Shown: positions 48,001-59,245 of the stretch, piece by piece
Position numbering within the stretch: the stretch's first letter is position 1
How the letters are laid out: each line of letters opens with the position of its first letter
Origin: Bryoerythrophyllum caledonicum
Taxonomy: Eukaryota > Streptophyta > Bryopsida > Pottiales > Pottiaceae
Reading direction: 5' to 3'
Assembly: GCA_963971425.1 (NCBI GenBank)
Contig: OZ020514.1
Coordinates: 23,967,406-24,031,405 of the forward strand
DNA length: 64,000 bases
The notes under the pieces: generated by a model
What the model saw: the letters and a program-made list of their open reading frames with translations, nothing else
Told to the model about the DNA's origin: nothing
Databases searched by the model: none
Translations under genes and position numbers: made by a program

Positions 48001-49178
48001 ATTTCTATCCAAGTCTACAAGGCATCTATTTGTGGTACAAGTGATGTAGAAGAAATCTCTGAAGTCCCATCACATTTTCAAGGCAAGTAGTTGAATGTTG
48101 TGCTCAATCTCAATGGAATTCTATGCGCCAGGTTGTAAACGTGGCAGGATAGAGGATCTCAGAACATAGACTTTTCTAAGCACTTGGCTATGTAGCCCAC
48201 TGTAGTAGGCCCTAAAATTGTCTAGTTGCGGCCATGGTGCTCCAAATTTCTCACAATGTTGTCTAAGTTTGCCACAATCACAATATGGAGTTTGATATTG
48301 GCATCTACAACCTTGCAAATATGTAATATCTTTTTTCGCATTGTCCTACGTATCCTATTAGGTCACAAGAATTGCTATAGGATTCCCAAGCGTGGAATAG
48401 GTGCTAGAACAATCTATATGAAGGAACTTGGTACTCAGAAGGACATCTTCTTGAAGGACTTGTCCAACCACCTCTCTAATAGGTTGGGTGGTGAATAGAC
48501 TCCAACCAATACTCTTGTCATTAAGAATAGCCCAATTATGCACATGCTTAATTTGCCCCGAGAACAACCTTCTACTTCCAACTTGGGCATACGATCAAGA
48601 TGGTGCCAAAGAAACCTATATTCAAGTGGAGGGACTATTGCCATATCTCTTTAACTTCATTTGTTAGACGGTGGTTTAGCAAAATATTGGTCCATTCATC
48701 CCTAGGATCAAGACATGTTCTATAATGATCGGAAGACACATTGTGGTCAATACACAAATATTTTGAACGCAATTGAGGCCTTGAAGAAACTCCGTTGTTG
48801 ATGCCGTAGGAAACGCTTAGATCTATATTATAATTTAGATTGGATAGAGCTAAATTATATTATTAGACTGCAGCTTAAATTTGTGGTGATTGTTGTATCA
48901 TTTTTTGGATTGAAGTGTATATAAAAATTTGGATTACATATGTAGACGTGTTCAACCTTTTTTTTTTGCAAATTGGAATTTTACAGTTGATGAAACTTGC
49001 AATCACTTTGAATGATTTAATATTGTCCTCATGATATGTGGTTGTTACTATTGTTCAAATACTACTCGACTAACATTGTTGGGCGGTCGTGGATTCTCTA
49101 TTGAATTTAGAGGACTACGCTCTTTCTCTACAAAGTAAAGTGGTTTTATTGCACTTTGCTACAATTGCTCAGTCAACC

Positions 49179-50096
49179 ATGGATTATTTTACAATGGTGG
49201 TGGACAAGGAAGTTGTTGAAAGCCCTCTCATTTGGGAGTAACTTCTTGATAGGGTGAATTTCCTCACGCTACTCAAGCGCCATTCAATTTTCAAATCTCT
49301 ACATTTCAATCCAATAAATTGTATCATTGCAAAGTGTATTCTATATGGCGGTTTGGGGGATGCTCCTTCCTCATGCTCCCTAACAGTATGTTCATATGCA
49401 GTACCTTCTTTAATAATTGTTGTTCTATTGACTACAAGAAAACAAAGTGTTTAGCAACGTTTTGAAAAATTTCTAAGCAATGCCTAGGAGCTTGCTCTGT
49501 AGATAAAACCACGCTGTAGCTGTTGCTTCTTTGAATGGCAAGCTTCTAGACGTTGCTTAGGATTTTTTCAAAAAGTTGCTAAATACCCTGTTTTCTTGTA
49601 GTGATTCTTTGCCTGCGGTAGTTTAGATCGATGTCAAGCTTCATTGCACTCTTACAATTTAGCTTCACTCGAGCTAGTATATATTTGGCTAGAAGGTAAA
49701 AGTGCTTTGTGAATGAACTCTTAAACATTCCAGCTCCATTCCATCAAAAGTGCACATGTCTAGATCTCAATGTTATTGACTTTATGTCAGTCGTTTAAGA
49801 CTTTTCAACCTAAAGTGTATTTGTCTCGATTGTATGCAACACCTGTGTGAAAACCCTCAGCAAAACACCTCTGCCCTTACATTCTCTTAGAGAAAACTTT
49901 TGGAAAGAAATTGTCTTTTCCGGATCAAACCCGCCGCCATTTGCTCCCCAAATCAAATATAGATGAGGTGGGTAGGTGAGGGTTGTAGCATCTTCTAGAT
50001 AGTCCATTGATTCAAGAGAATGGTTCAGCGTGGACTCAACATCGTCAAAGGGCATTATTAAAGTTGCGCAAAGAGGCTCATGGAGGAACTCCCTAG
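49179..50096 (+). pseudogene. Small 3' gene relic of element B
   Basis: Begins MDYFTMVVDKEVVESPL (compare MDYSTMAVDDGVVESPI in element A). It ends, after the intron region, with LLDSPLIQENGSAWTQHRQR and AHGGTP before TAG at 50,094-50,096. Stops and a frame change break it. The CACTA MITE sits in the intron region. Conservation of both ends with element A supports the small gene as a real component of the family. Confidence 0.6.
49430..49603. mobile_element. CACTA-type MITE, 174 bp
   Basis: The right end, read inward, is CACTACAAGAAAACAGGG. The left end is GACTACAAGAAAACAAAG, with the first base changed. The subterminal parts are also inverted (TAGCAACGTTTTGAAAAA against its complement). Flanks are ATT at 49,427-49,429 and 49,604-49,606, the 3-bp duplication usual for CACTA elements. 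Confidence 0.85.
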
Positions 50097-50833
50097 ACAA
50101 ATTTAAAAATAATAGTACAACCACCTAAAACTATGAAGTAGAATGTGACGAAGATAGAAAGCACTATACACTAGCACATAGTGCACATCACGTAGTGTTG
50201 GTCACAGCCTCAGAAGTGAAGCGACTTAAACATTGTAGCATGTATTGTTAATTACTGAAACTTTGCATTAACCCCAAAATTTCAAAGAGCCCCCTAGTAA
50301 AACTCTAGAAGGTTTGGGCAAGTATCTCCTGCTTCAATTTATAACATTATAATTTGAAATTTTTACACTAGACGGACATCGCTTTGTGTGAGTTTAATTT
50401 TTTCCTTAATCCGACATTTTATGAAAAAGTTATAGGATTTTGAGGTTCAAATGGGAAGAGCGGGCACGTCAGGCAACTCCAATTTTATTTTCTTTGACAC
50501 TCTATTGAGTGTGAGATTTTTAATTCTGTATATAATTTATAATTTTGTTTTCTTTCATTTTGTGAAAAATATCTTTTGACATTAGTCGAAAAAAGCATAT
50601 CAACCCTAGTCAAACATTTTCACATATTATCGCACAATGTTGGGCAAGGTACCAAAAAACTTCTTCTTTTTCACTTAAAACTTCGAGATCATCATATTTT
50701 TTACTCTTTATTTTTTTTGCAGCATTGTGTGGTGTTGTCCTTCTTATTGACCATCTGGATTCTCATTCTAAAACATACTAAGTTTACAAAAACATATAAC
50801 GCAAAATGACAATTTTTGAACCTCTACTCCTTG
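50097..50833. other. Spacer, no gene recognised
   Basis: AT-rich sequence between element B and the Tc1-type element. No domain or repeat recognised. Confidence 0.4.
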
Positions 50834-50835
50834 TA

Positions 50836-51414
50836 CAATAGGGTGACATTTAAATTGGCCGTTTAGTAGTTCCAGGGATAGTGTCCTACACTGCTGCCAA
50901 CTTTGACACCCTCCCCAAAGCTGAGAAATTGTTATTTTACCATGAAAATTTGGGGACAGCATCATCTTTATGTTGAAAACATGCATACCGAATTTCAAGT
51001 CCAGGAGACTTATACAAAAAAACTTATGCAAGATCTACCAACATGGGATAGCTGTGAGAAAAGTGTCACACCTGCCAACTTTGACACCCTCCCAAGAATT
51101 GAGGAAATTTTTTTTGCCCATGAAATTTTTGGAGCAAAAACATTTTTATGTTGTTTGCATGTGTGGAAAATTTCAAGTCCAAAAGACCGATACAAAAAAT
51201 AATATTCCAAATCTACCAACATGTGTAGTTTTGAGAAACAAAGGGGAAAACTATTTTACTACTTCCAACTTTGACGCCCTCCTTAGGATTGAATTTTTGT
51301 TGATACATAGTGAAATTTTTGGCACAAGATCATCTCTACGCTGATAACATGTGAGATAAATTTCAAAGCCAAAAGATGTACACAAAAATGTTATTCCATA
51401 TCTACCAACGTGTA
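50836..51414 (+). repeat. Left inverted repeat of the Tc1 element
   Basis: Contains CCAACTTTGACACCCTCC-type direct repeats at 50,897, 51,075 and 51,265, spaced 178 and 190 bp. The complement of this arm is 53,015-53,598. Confidence 0.9.
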
Positions 51415-52395
51415 TGTCCTCCATTAGCGTCAATCACTGCTAGTAACCTAGAGGGCATAGAATGACATAGTTGAAGGAGCTTTGTACCATTGACTAACTT
51501 CGACTCTCTTTCAAGAACTACCTTCAATACATCTAAGCTTCTAGGGCATTGTTTGCCATGTTGCACAACATCTTTTAACATCCTCCAAACGTTCTCGATT
51601 GGATTGAGATCGGGAGAGTTTGCAGGCCAGTTGAGCTTTTCGAGAAGGTGGCTTTGTCTCCATTCTTCACATATTTTGCCCCATCTTCCATAAGCACTCC
51701 TTGTGGAATTTGACCCATGAAATGAACCAATTTGCCATCGTAAACCACTTCTATAAAATCCTTAGCAGAACGTTGACCTTTAGGCATAAAGACAAGTTCT
51801 GACTTTTGTCCTCCGGCAAATGTGCCCCAAATCATTAAAGAAGTCCTTCCACTTTTAAAAGTAGGAGCTAGACAACTTGATGAATAACGCTCGTATACAC
51901 TTCTCCAAACATGAATTTGCCGAGAATTTTTTCCAATTTCAAAAGTAGATTCATCTGTCCAAACAACACGCTCCCACTCTTTTGCACTCCATCCATGGTA
52001 CTTCTGAGCAAAAGCTAGTCGTTGAGACATGTGACGAGGTGTCAAAAAAGGTTTTTTGACTGCAATTCGACTAAAATGCCATTTTTATGTAAGACCCTTT
52101 GAATAGTACGTCTACACACTTGAGTAGGACATGCATTGGTAATCTCTGAGAGTGAAGAGCAACGATAAATTTTTGAGTAATGCACAATACTACGAACATC
52201 TCTATCACTAAGCTTTTTAGCGTGACTTCCACCGCAAGGTTTGCGCTTGTAGGTTCCATCTTCTCTAAATGTTTTTACTAACCTTATAATTGTTCTAATA
52301 GGAACTCCAATAGTAGCTGCAATTTGAACTCCTCTAAATCCTCCCTCACTCAAACCTATGATGCGAGCACGAATTTCATCTGAAATTGCCATCAT
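51402..52395 (-). pseudogene. Tc1/mariner transposase, two frameshifts
   Basis: The first open part (52,042-52,395) encodes an N-terminal helix-turn-helix region (GVQIAATIGVPIRTIIRLVK). The second (51,575-52,045) has WTDESTFEIG with the first catalytic Asp and VLMEDGAKY with the second. A frameshift near 51,655 moves the reading to LNWPANSPDLNPIENVW, which holds the catalytic Glu, and it ends at TAG 51,402-51,404, just inside the left inverted repeat. Another frameshift lies near 52,050. All three catalytic residues are still visible. The distance from second Asp to Glu is about 30 residues in this broken copy, shorter than the usual 34, so a small deletion may accompany the shift. Confidence 0.9.
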
Positions 52396-52441
52396 AAACT
52401 TATAGAGTGCGTGATGCTAGCTACAGCAGTAGAGTAGGGGT

Positions 52442-52598
52442 TAGAGCAGAGCAAGGGGGAGAGAAGGGGGCCAAGGGGCTAGAACAGAGCAAAGGGGGTT
52501 GCAGGATTGACACGTGACAATTGGCAGAGGAAGGAGAACAGGGCTGGAGCAGAGCAAGGGGGAGAGAAGGGAGCCAAGGCGCTAGAGCAGAGAGGAGA
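52442..52598. repeat. Direct repeat between transposase start and right arm
   Basis: AGAGCAAGGGGGAGAGAAGG followed by G/AGCCAAGG.GCTAGA.CAGAG occurs twice, at about 52,447 and 52,553. It lies in the short 5' region of the transposase gene and is purine-rich compared with the rest. Confidence 0.7.
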
Positions 52599-53014
52599 GA
52601 GAAGGGTCGCCAAAACACAAGCCCATATGCATACATGAAAAATCGTTTTGCTCTTAATCACTCATCATGTATGCCCAATGTGAATCAACACTCATGCATT
52701 CCACAATACAACACTCTCTGTTTTGAGGATTGTCTCATTATTCAGTCTATCACAAATCACACACACCATTCCCTTTACATAGTGTTCAATAGATATTTAG
52801 AAGAAAAAATTTGTCATGTGTCTAATGCACACTTTATGGCCAAGAGGATTCTTCTGCATGGAACACCTCTTCACTTCTTCATTTAGATATTATTGATCTT
52901 TTTGAGAAGCATTTATGTTTGGTGGCTTACTCACATGATTGAGTTCAATGAAAAAGCATGAGGTGTCAAAGATATTTTGACATTTTCAATATGACCTTCA
53001 AATTGTTTATCATA

Positions 53015-53598
53015 GTTACACATGTTGATAGATATGGAATAACTTTTTTTATGTATGTCTTTTGGCCTTGAAATTTATCCCACATGTTACCAGCGTAGAG
53101 ATGATCTTGTGCCAAAAATTTCATTACGTATCAACAAAAACTCAATCCTAAGGAGGGCGTCAAAGTTGAAAGTAGTAAATTGGTTTTCCACTTTGTTTCT
53201 CAAAACTACATATGTTGGTAGATTTGGAATATTATTTTTTGTATCGGTCTTTTGGACTTGAAATTTTCCACACATGCAAACAACATAAAAATGTTTTTGC
53301 TCCAAAAATTTCATGGGCAAAAAAAATTTCCTCAATTCTTGGGAGGGTGTCAAAGTTGGCAGGTGTGACACTTTTCTCACAGCTATCCCATGTTGGTAGA
53401 TCTTGCATAAGTTTTTTTGTATAAGTCTCCTGGACTTGAAAGTTGGTATGCATGTTTTCAACATAAAGATGATGCTGTCCCCAAATTTTCATGGTAAAAT
53501 AACAATTTCTCAGCTTTGGGGAGGGTGTCAAAGTTGGCAGCAGTGTAGGACACTATCCCTGGAACTACTAAACGGCCAATTTGAATGTCACCCTATTG
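53015..53598 (-). repeat. Right inverted repeat of the Tc1 element
   Basis: The inverse of 50,836-51,414, with the same three direct-repeat motifs (for example GGGTGTCAAAGTTGGCAG at about 53,345 and 53,524). Confidence 0.9.
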
Positions 53599-53600
53599 TA

Positions 53601-56600
53601 CACTTTTTAAAAATATGCTACATCCTTTATCTACCTCTAAAAATTGGAGAATAATGTACTAATGTCATGCTTAACATGATGGAAATGGATTTAGACCTTG
53701 TGTAGTGCAAAAATTTGACACCAAGTAAAGTCAAAGTTTGTTGATCTACTACAGGGAGGGAAAAAAATGGACCCATTTTTCTACTTCAAACACTAAAATA
53801 TTACAATCCATGCGGTCAAATTTTATGAAATTTTTGAGTAAGTTAATCAATAAGTGAAACTTGAGATCCTATGTATAAACTAGAAGAAAAAAAAAATTGT
53901 TTTGTCTTTACTATTGCACTATAACGGGCGGTTTTGAAGTGTTTTTGGAGTGAGATTGTCAAAGAAATTTAGGGGTTAAGTAATAATAGCCACATAATGA
54001 TGTTCAAGTGGATTACCATACTATCTAATTAAAATTGAATCAAGTTGACCAAAATCATAAGCATAGCTATATTTACTATCGTTTGTAACTATCAATTGGA
54101 TTTCTGCTAGAATCACTTCTACTTGTTGCAGTTTTCATGTCATAGTATATTGAGCCCATGTTCAAATGGGATATAGATGACAATTGAGTCTAACAGAAAG
54201 TAAGAGTCGACTAGATGAGAGGTCAAGTTGAAATGTAAGGTCTAATTTAAATTTAGATTTGTCTTGAATTATAGTTGTCTATAAATATTGGATGTAATGA
54301 AGTTAATTGCAAGGTGACGCTTTCTACAATAACTATGACGTGAACCAATATCAATTCGATATTGTTGAGGTTACCAACAAAATAGGAAATGTTGGAATAC
54401 TCCAGTTGAGTCGATTACAAAATGGTATCATAGTCAGAATGACAATATAGATGATTAATTATGTTTTGATCTATTCAATATGTACTTTGCAAGTAATATC
54501 AAATAGATGGTTTATATAATGGCAAAAATATTGTAGAAACCAATGTCTACTTGAAGGTGTTTTAATTGGTTAAGGTTTGATCAACCTCTATCCAATTAAG
54601 ATTATATGTAGAGGTAAAAACTACATTTAATAGAATAAATAATTGAGGTCATTGTAGTAAATTAACGTGTACAAGTCTATGAGTTGTAATCAATGCATGC
54701 TACTTGTGAAGATGATCTCAATTGGATATTGAGATAGATGTGATTAGAATTTTGTTGGAATAAAGATTCATTTGAAATATTGCATGAGCTAAGTAATCAA
54801 ATCCTAATTCCAATTATGGATCATAACTTGACACAATTATTAATAAAGATTAAAAATTAATGAACATGTTTTCATTGTAACTATCAAATTAATTATAGAT
54901 ACTACATATGGATATTATAGATTCTATCATTTTGATTGAACTAAGAGAGATACTTTTTTTTACTAATTATTTAAACAATAGTCTTTGGATTAAAATTATT
55001 ACAGAGGTACATTTGTTATTCTCATGAGGCCTTAAGCTATACATAACAATAAACAAAAAGACTCACTGCCAAGCATAACCATTAGAATTGAGATTACTTG
55101 GTATATCTTAGGTTATACAGATTTCCATAATAGAATTTATAAAAGTATTTTCAACCTTGTCAAATATGTTCAGATCTTTGAAGTTTTTCAAGACTTTCAT
55201 CTACTGAATTACTTGAGGATTTTGCAAGGTATGGTCCCTTCCTATTTCAATCTACTTAGCATCTATTTCAATAGGTAGCCATAAAAATAGATAAAAATAA
55301 ATGCTAGTGCTCTATCCATCTTTGATATCTAAGGTGCTATTGTACGCATATTTTGGATTTTTAAAACTAAAATACGAGACCAAAGATAGATGGCCAAATG
55401 CTTGTGTTGAATTCCGGTTATCTTATTTCTTTTGCTCATAAAGCAGTTGTTGTATGTGGTCATTTTCTGTAACTTGTAGGGATTTCATATTTATTGTGTT
55501 TCTTACTAGTATCTAGGTTGTTTTTTGTATGATTCAAGGTCTCCCTCAACGCTGCAAAACAACAAGCCCTTTCCATCACTTGAACAAAGAGGATTTAGAG
55601 ATAAGAATCTTCCATGTTGATAAAACTCATATTGTGTGAAAGAGGTTTTTGACGTCTACCATTTTGTCAAAATATTGTCATGTGTTGAGAAATGAAATGT
55701 TTGGATGGAAATGTGGGAGGAAAGATGTCAAAGGCAGCGTGTTAAGAAGGGTGGCAATTGAAAGTAGAAGTTGTAATGTTGTCCACCAAAATTTGAATGA
55801 TGAAGAGGACAAGTTTTTTCCATCACTCCTCGTTCTTCACTCTTGAAAGATCTTGTACTGCTATGCATGTCATTTTATTTGACTTCATTTGTATTAATCA
55901 AAGTGCGTCCTATGTATAAGTAAATGATGAGAACATGTTCATTGCGTTCCTTGTTTGCCTCTTAAATGAAACTATTGTAGTACCTCTCTCTTGAACACGT
56001 TGGTATTTGATGGTTTGAAGATGCAATTAACTAACACCTAGATGTTGCAAAATTGAGGCCCTCACTTTAAGTTAAATCATTAATTCCCATAAATATAGTT
56101 TTACAATGATTTTTGGCTGAAATAGGGTGATTAATCTCATCGAAGCATAGGATCAACAAAATAAAATGGGCAATGAATCCGGATAGAAACAAACGTCATC
56201 AAGGTGATGCTTCTCAATCACGCAGTCGCTAAACCAAAGAAAATTGCAATACATGTACGTGTCAATACTGAGAGAAGCAAAAATGTGCTACGCTAAAAGG
56301 GATAAACTTGAGCTTACCATGGTAAAATTTAAAACAAAATTTTTAGTGACATGAAGAAAAATCCTAGGATTAGATAGCCAGCTCTCCAACAAACTCTTTG
56401 TATGCACGGATTGCAGTTGTGGCAGTTATGACTAGTCGTTTGATGCTTCTATTCCATAAGATAGTTGTAATTATTTCCACTTCTTTTATAATTGTATTTG
56501 TAGAATGAAAACTTGTACATTGAAAAGTGGACTTGATTCTTTATTAACTCTATACCCCAAAAAAATTAAAAAATAATATTAATCATGTGAATTTAGAAAA

Positions 56601-58918
56601 ATCTTATAGATATACATTCTGTTTTACTATGTGTTTAAACTTTGTACATTGTGATTAAGCATATTCAATTTTGTGAAGAAGACAAAATTATTGGAAGCCA
56701 AGAAAGCAGACTTCCTATAGTCTGCTTTTTGCTAATACTATACATTTTGTTTAGTAAGATCACACTTAATAAGGAATGTGCTTAACTAAAACCCAAACCT
56801 TGAACCATGAATCATTAACAAAATTGTAAATGCTAGACCACAGTCCTTGAACCTTGATGCATTTAAGCAACAATTTACCAAAAATTAAGGAGAAATAAAA
56901 GAAGTAGAGTCCTATGATCTCAATTTCAAAAGGAGCTTACTATGAAATAGCTCTGTCCGCCAAAAGTTTTAAACGTTCGTGCCACTTTTCAACAACTTTG
57001 CATTATATGTGGTCAGGACCTGCCGATGTCCTCTCTCTCTTTCTTCCACCTTTTCAATACTTTGCAACCTCGGTGAATGTATTAATATCTACTTACCTTT
57101 AACATTTATATAAGACATTACAATAAAAATTGATTCTCTTTGCATCTTAGTGTCACGTTGTTGCGGAATAGCTATAGTTAAATTTCTTGGCAACGTAGCA
57201 ACACGCATTCACAGTAGGTGGTTGTAGGCGCATTGAAGAATAAGATTATTTTTTTCATTCATCCTATTCAGAGAATTTCTCATTCACAATCACAAATTGG
57301 AATTTTGAGGATTCATAGAGACTTCTCTCAAAAATCCAATTTAGTATAATAGTTGTAGTCAACAATGTTTGATAAAGTTGTCGAGACGAGGCGATACTTT
57401 AGCGTTGACATACATTGGCTGCTGAGTAGAGATTGAAGGGATGGAGTAATATTTAGAAGGTAATATCAAATGTTGAATTTTGATATTTTGCTCATGGCAT
57501 GATGCATGCTCTCTATTGAGATGAGTGTACCGTACGGGTATAGTACCTTAAAAAGTTTGTTAGCTGCATTTTGTGCGAGGCCTTTGCCAAATTTTCCAAA
57601 ATATTCAGCTTGAGTCTAAATATAATAGACAAACATTTGATTTGTACATTCACCTCAAGTCGAGCTAAACAAGATATATATACATATATATATATATATT
57701 CTCTACATTCAACTGAATTTGAAGATAATTGTACAAGTGGCTTCTTTGCACATTTAACTTCAGCCATGTTGAATTGGAAAGGCACGTTCTTTACATAATC
57801 AACTCAAGTTCAGTAAAATTGGACATGCTTGTATATACAAAACACTCACCTCAAATTAAGCAGAATTGATATGTTGGATCATATACATTCTATCAAAATT
57901 GTGCTGAACCTGACATGCGTGGTTGTTCTAAATTAAGCTTAGGTCAAGCTTAATGTAATTCAGCTCTAGACAAGTTGAATTGGAGTGTCATGTCCTCATA
58001 CAATTAGCTTCAATTTTATTAAATTTGACATGTGTTATCTTGATTTTATAAACAAGCTCTGATATTCTGCTCGGCTTGAGCTGATTGCAATTCAAAAAAT
58101 CATATCAGAGATTGAATATAATTTTCTATTTAGAATTAAATTTAAATTGATCATTTATACTTGGTCATTCATCTTAAATTGAGTTGATTGTCTCTATGGA
58201 ATCATTTGATACATTTAGTCTCTCTACCCTACAAATACTCCACTTCCATTTGTTTCACGAGTTTGTGATTCTCCTTAATTTTGCAGTTACAACATGCTCG
58301 CTTCATGCAAGACCTCCTTCTAGGACAAATTGGTTATCTTTGATGGCAACTTGTCTGACCATATCCCACTCGATGCTGATTTGGCGGAATTTAAAGTTTT
58401 CTTTGCAATATTTGAATCAGAATGATATTTAAAATGAAGAATATCTTTTTGTGTCACAATTACATATAGTACACTGCATAAACTTTACACAAAAGATGTT
58501 TATGGCTCAAATGCTCCATTGGATGATACACACATTGCCACTCAAGTTGCAAGGACATTTATTAAGAAAGCACCCAAAAAATTGAGATATTGCGTTAAAC
58601 CTTGGTATATTGGACATGTCTTTCATAATGGCATTGTTCTTTTCTACAACTAGATACATATAATTCTGTGATGGAATCGACTTTCTTATTAAATTAAGCA
58701 AGATTGATGAACACTACATATCACAAATGACAACCAACAACAATCAAACAAAAAACATAGACAAATATAACTATGCTCAGCACATCGTTAAGGGGAATGT
58801 GACAAATCACTAGTGTAATCAAGCATCTTCCACTCCATAATTGGATAATCAATGAGTGCCAGAGGAAATAAGAAACGCAGAGCCTTAAATACTGATAAAC
58901 CATTACTTACAAGAAAAG
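53601..58918. other. AT-rich filler, no gene recognised
   Basis: No coherent gene. The open stretch at 55,649-55,846 has no recognisable domain. A short perfect stem (AAAGCAGAC, 8-base loop, GTCTGCTTT) lies at about 56,705-56,730, but nothing indicates a function. Fossil palindromes lie at 57,640-58,110. Confidence 0.5.
57640..58110. repeat. Fossil palindromes, possible third remnant of the A/B family
   Basis: Copies such as CACCTCAAGTCGAGCTAAAC (57,651), AATTCAGCTCTAGACAAGTTGAATT-like (57,958) and GCTCGGCTTGAGCTGATTG (58,069) are spaced as in the introns of elements A and B. No protein remnant could be matched next to them. Confidence 0.45.
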
Positions 58919-59118
58919 ACAATGCTTGGAAAGAGATATAGTCTTCTTTCGAAGGCCTTTACTTATAGTACCAATTGGTAACAACCTTTGCCGATACACA
59001 TGAGACTACTATAGGTTCGTACCTCCTCTCTCCATTTTCTCCCCTTTACTTTCCCTTCTAAATCTACCTCAACTATTTACAATATCATAGTAACAACGAG
59101 CAACTCTGATAATTTACA
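58919..59118 (-). repeat. Copia 3' LTR, copy 2 (end truncated)
   Basis: In element orientation it begins TGTAAATTATCAGAGTTGCT and is cut off after TCCAAGCATTGT, compared with the 5' LTR, which continues about 60 bp further. Confidence 0.75.
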
Positions 59119-59245
59119 CTTTCACTTTGCGAGTACTTACCTTCTCGCAATTCCATTGCCTTTGCTAACCTTTGATGTCTCTCTTTTGCAAGTGCTTTCG
59201 TCAACACATCCGCCACCATGTCTTCCATTGGACAATACTTCAAGC

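Larger units (their letters stand above)
42467..48801 (+). pseudogene. Cargo-gene relic of element B
   Basis: The first coding exon ends ATGGCTAAAAG/GTAAAAG (ATG 42,467), matching element A. Exon 3 ends at 44,828 and its intron (44,829-45,097, GT-AG) is at the same place as 26,580-26,806 in A. The GQH motif is lost (YIINFRYNVVAS). Exon 4 has FKLWHDITSAAVQRNLINV, FFKFLGNMSKFDHAKMC and, at 46,260-46,472, AFKKLYKPPEHLVYKKLHN, then FCKPRESIFLTVGWMKLL, where the motif I-like glycines are mostly gone. A deletion removes nearly all of intron 4. A later exon at about 47,690-47,880 has LVEEVVHVLVL. The FCP1-like exon (about 48,019-48,801) has LNLNGIL, with the nucleophile Asp replaced by Asn. Many stops and frameshifts are present. 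Confidence 0.7.
37190..50096. mobile_element. Element B: older, internally deleted relative of element A
   Basis: In the same orientation and gene order as element A: minus-strand DUF7869-type relic (37,190-38,019), decayed palindromes, telomere-like block (39,228-39,325), TG-rich leader (41,580-41,870), cargo-gene relic (42,467-48,801) and small-gene relic (49,179-50,096). CG dinucleotides of element A are largely TG or CA here and the copy is AT-rich, which indicates greater age and methylation-linked decay. I found no AACACCATATTCG-type termini at either side, so the ends given are those of recognisable similarity. Later insertions include a CACTA MITE at 49,430. Confidence 0.75.
50836..53598 (-). 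mobile_element. Tc1/mariner element with long inverted repeats
   Basis: The element starts CAATAGGGTGACATT and ends with the complement, flanked by TA at 50,834-50,835 and 53,599-53,600. The arms are about 580 bp each and nearly identical. A broken transposase gene lies between them on the minus strand. Each arm has three copies of CCAACTTTGACACCCTCC. This is the IR/DR layout known from some Tc1 elements, with unusually long arms. Confidence 0.9.

Noticed and set aside
50903..51344. Open frames of 99 and 124 codons found twice in inverted orientation (again at 53,087-53,531)
   Set aside because: They lie wholly inside the non-coding inverted repeats of the Tc1 element and repeat because the arms are identical.
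56705..56730. Short perfect hairpin as a terminator or small RNA gene
   Set aside because: A 9-bp stem is common by chance in AT-rich plant DNA, and no gene ends there.
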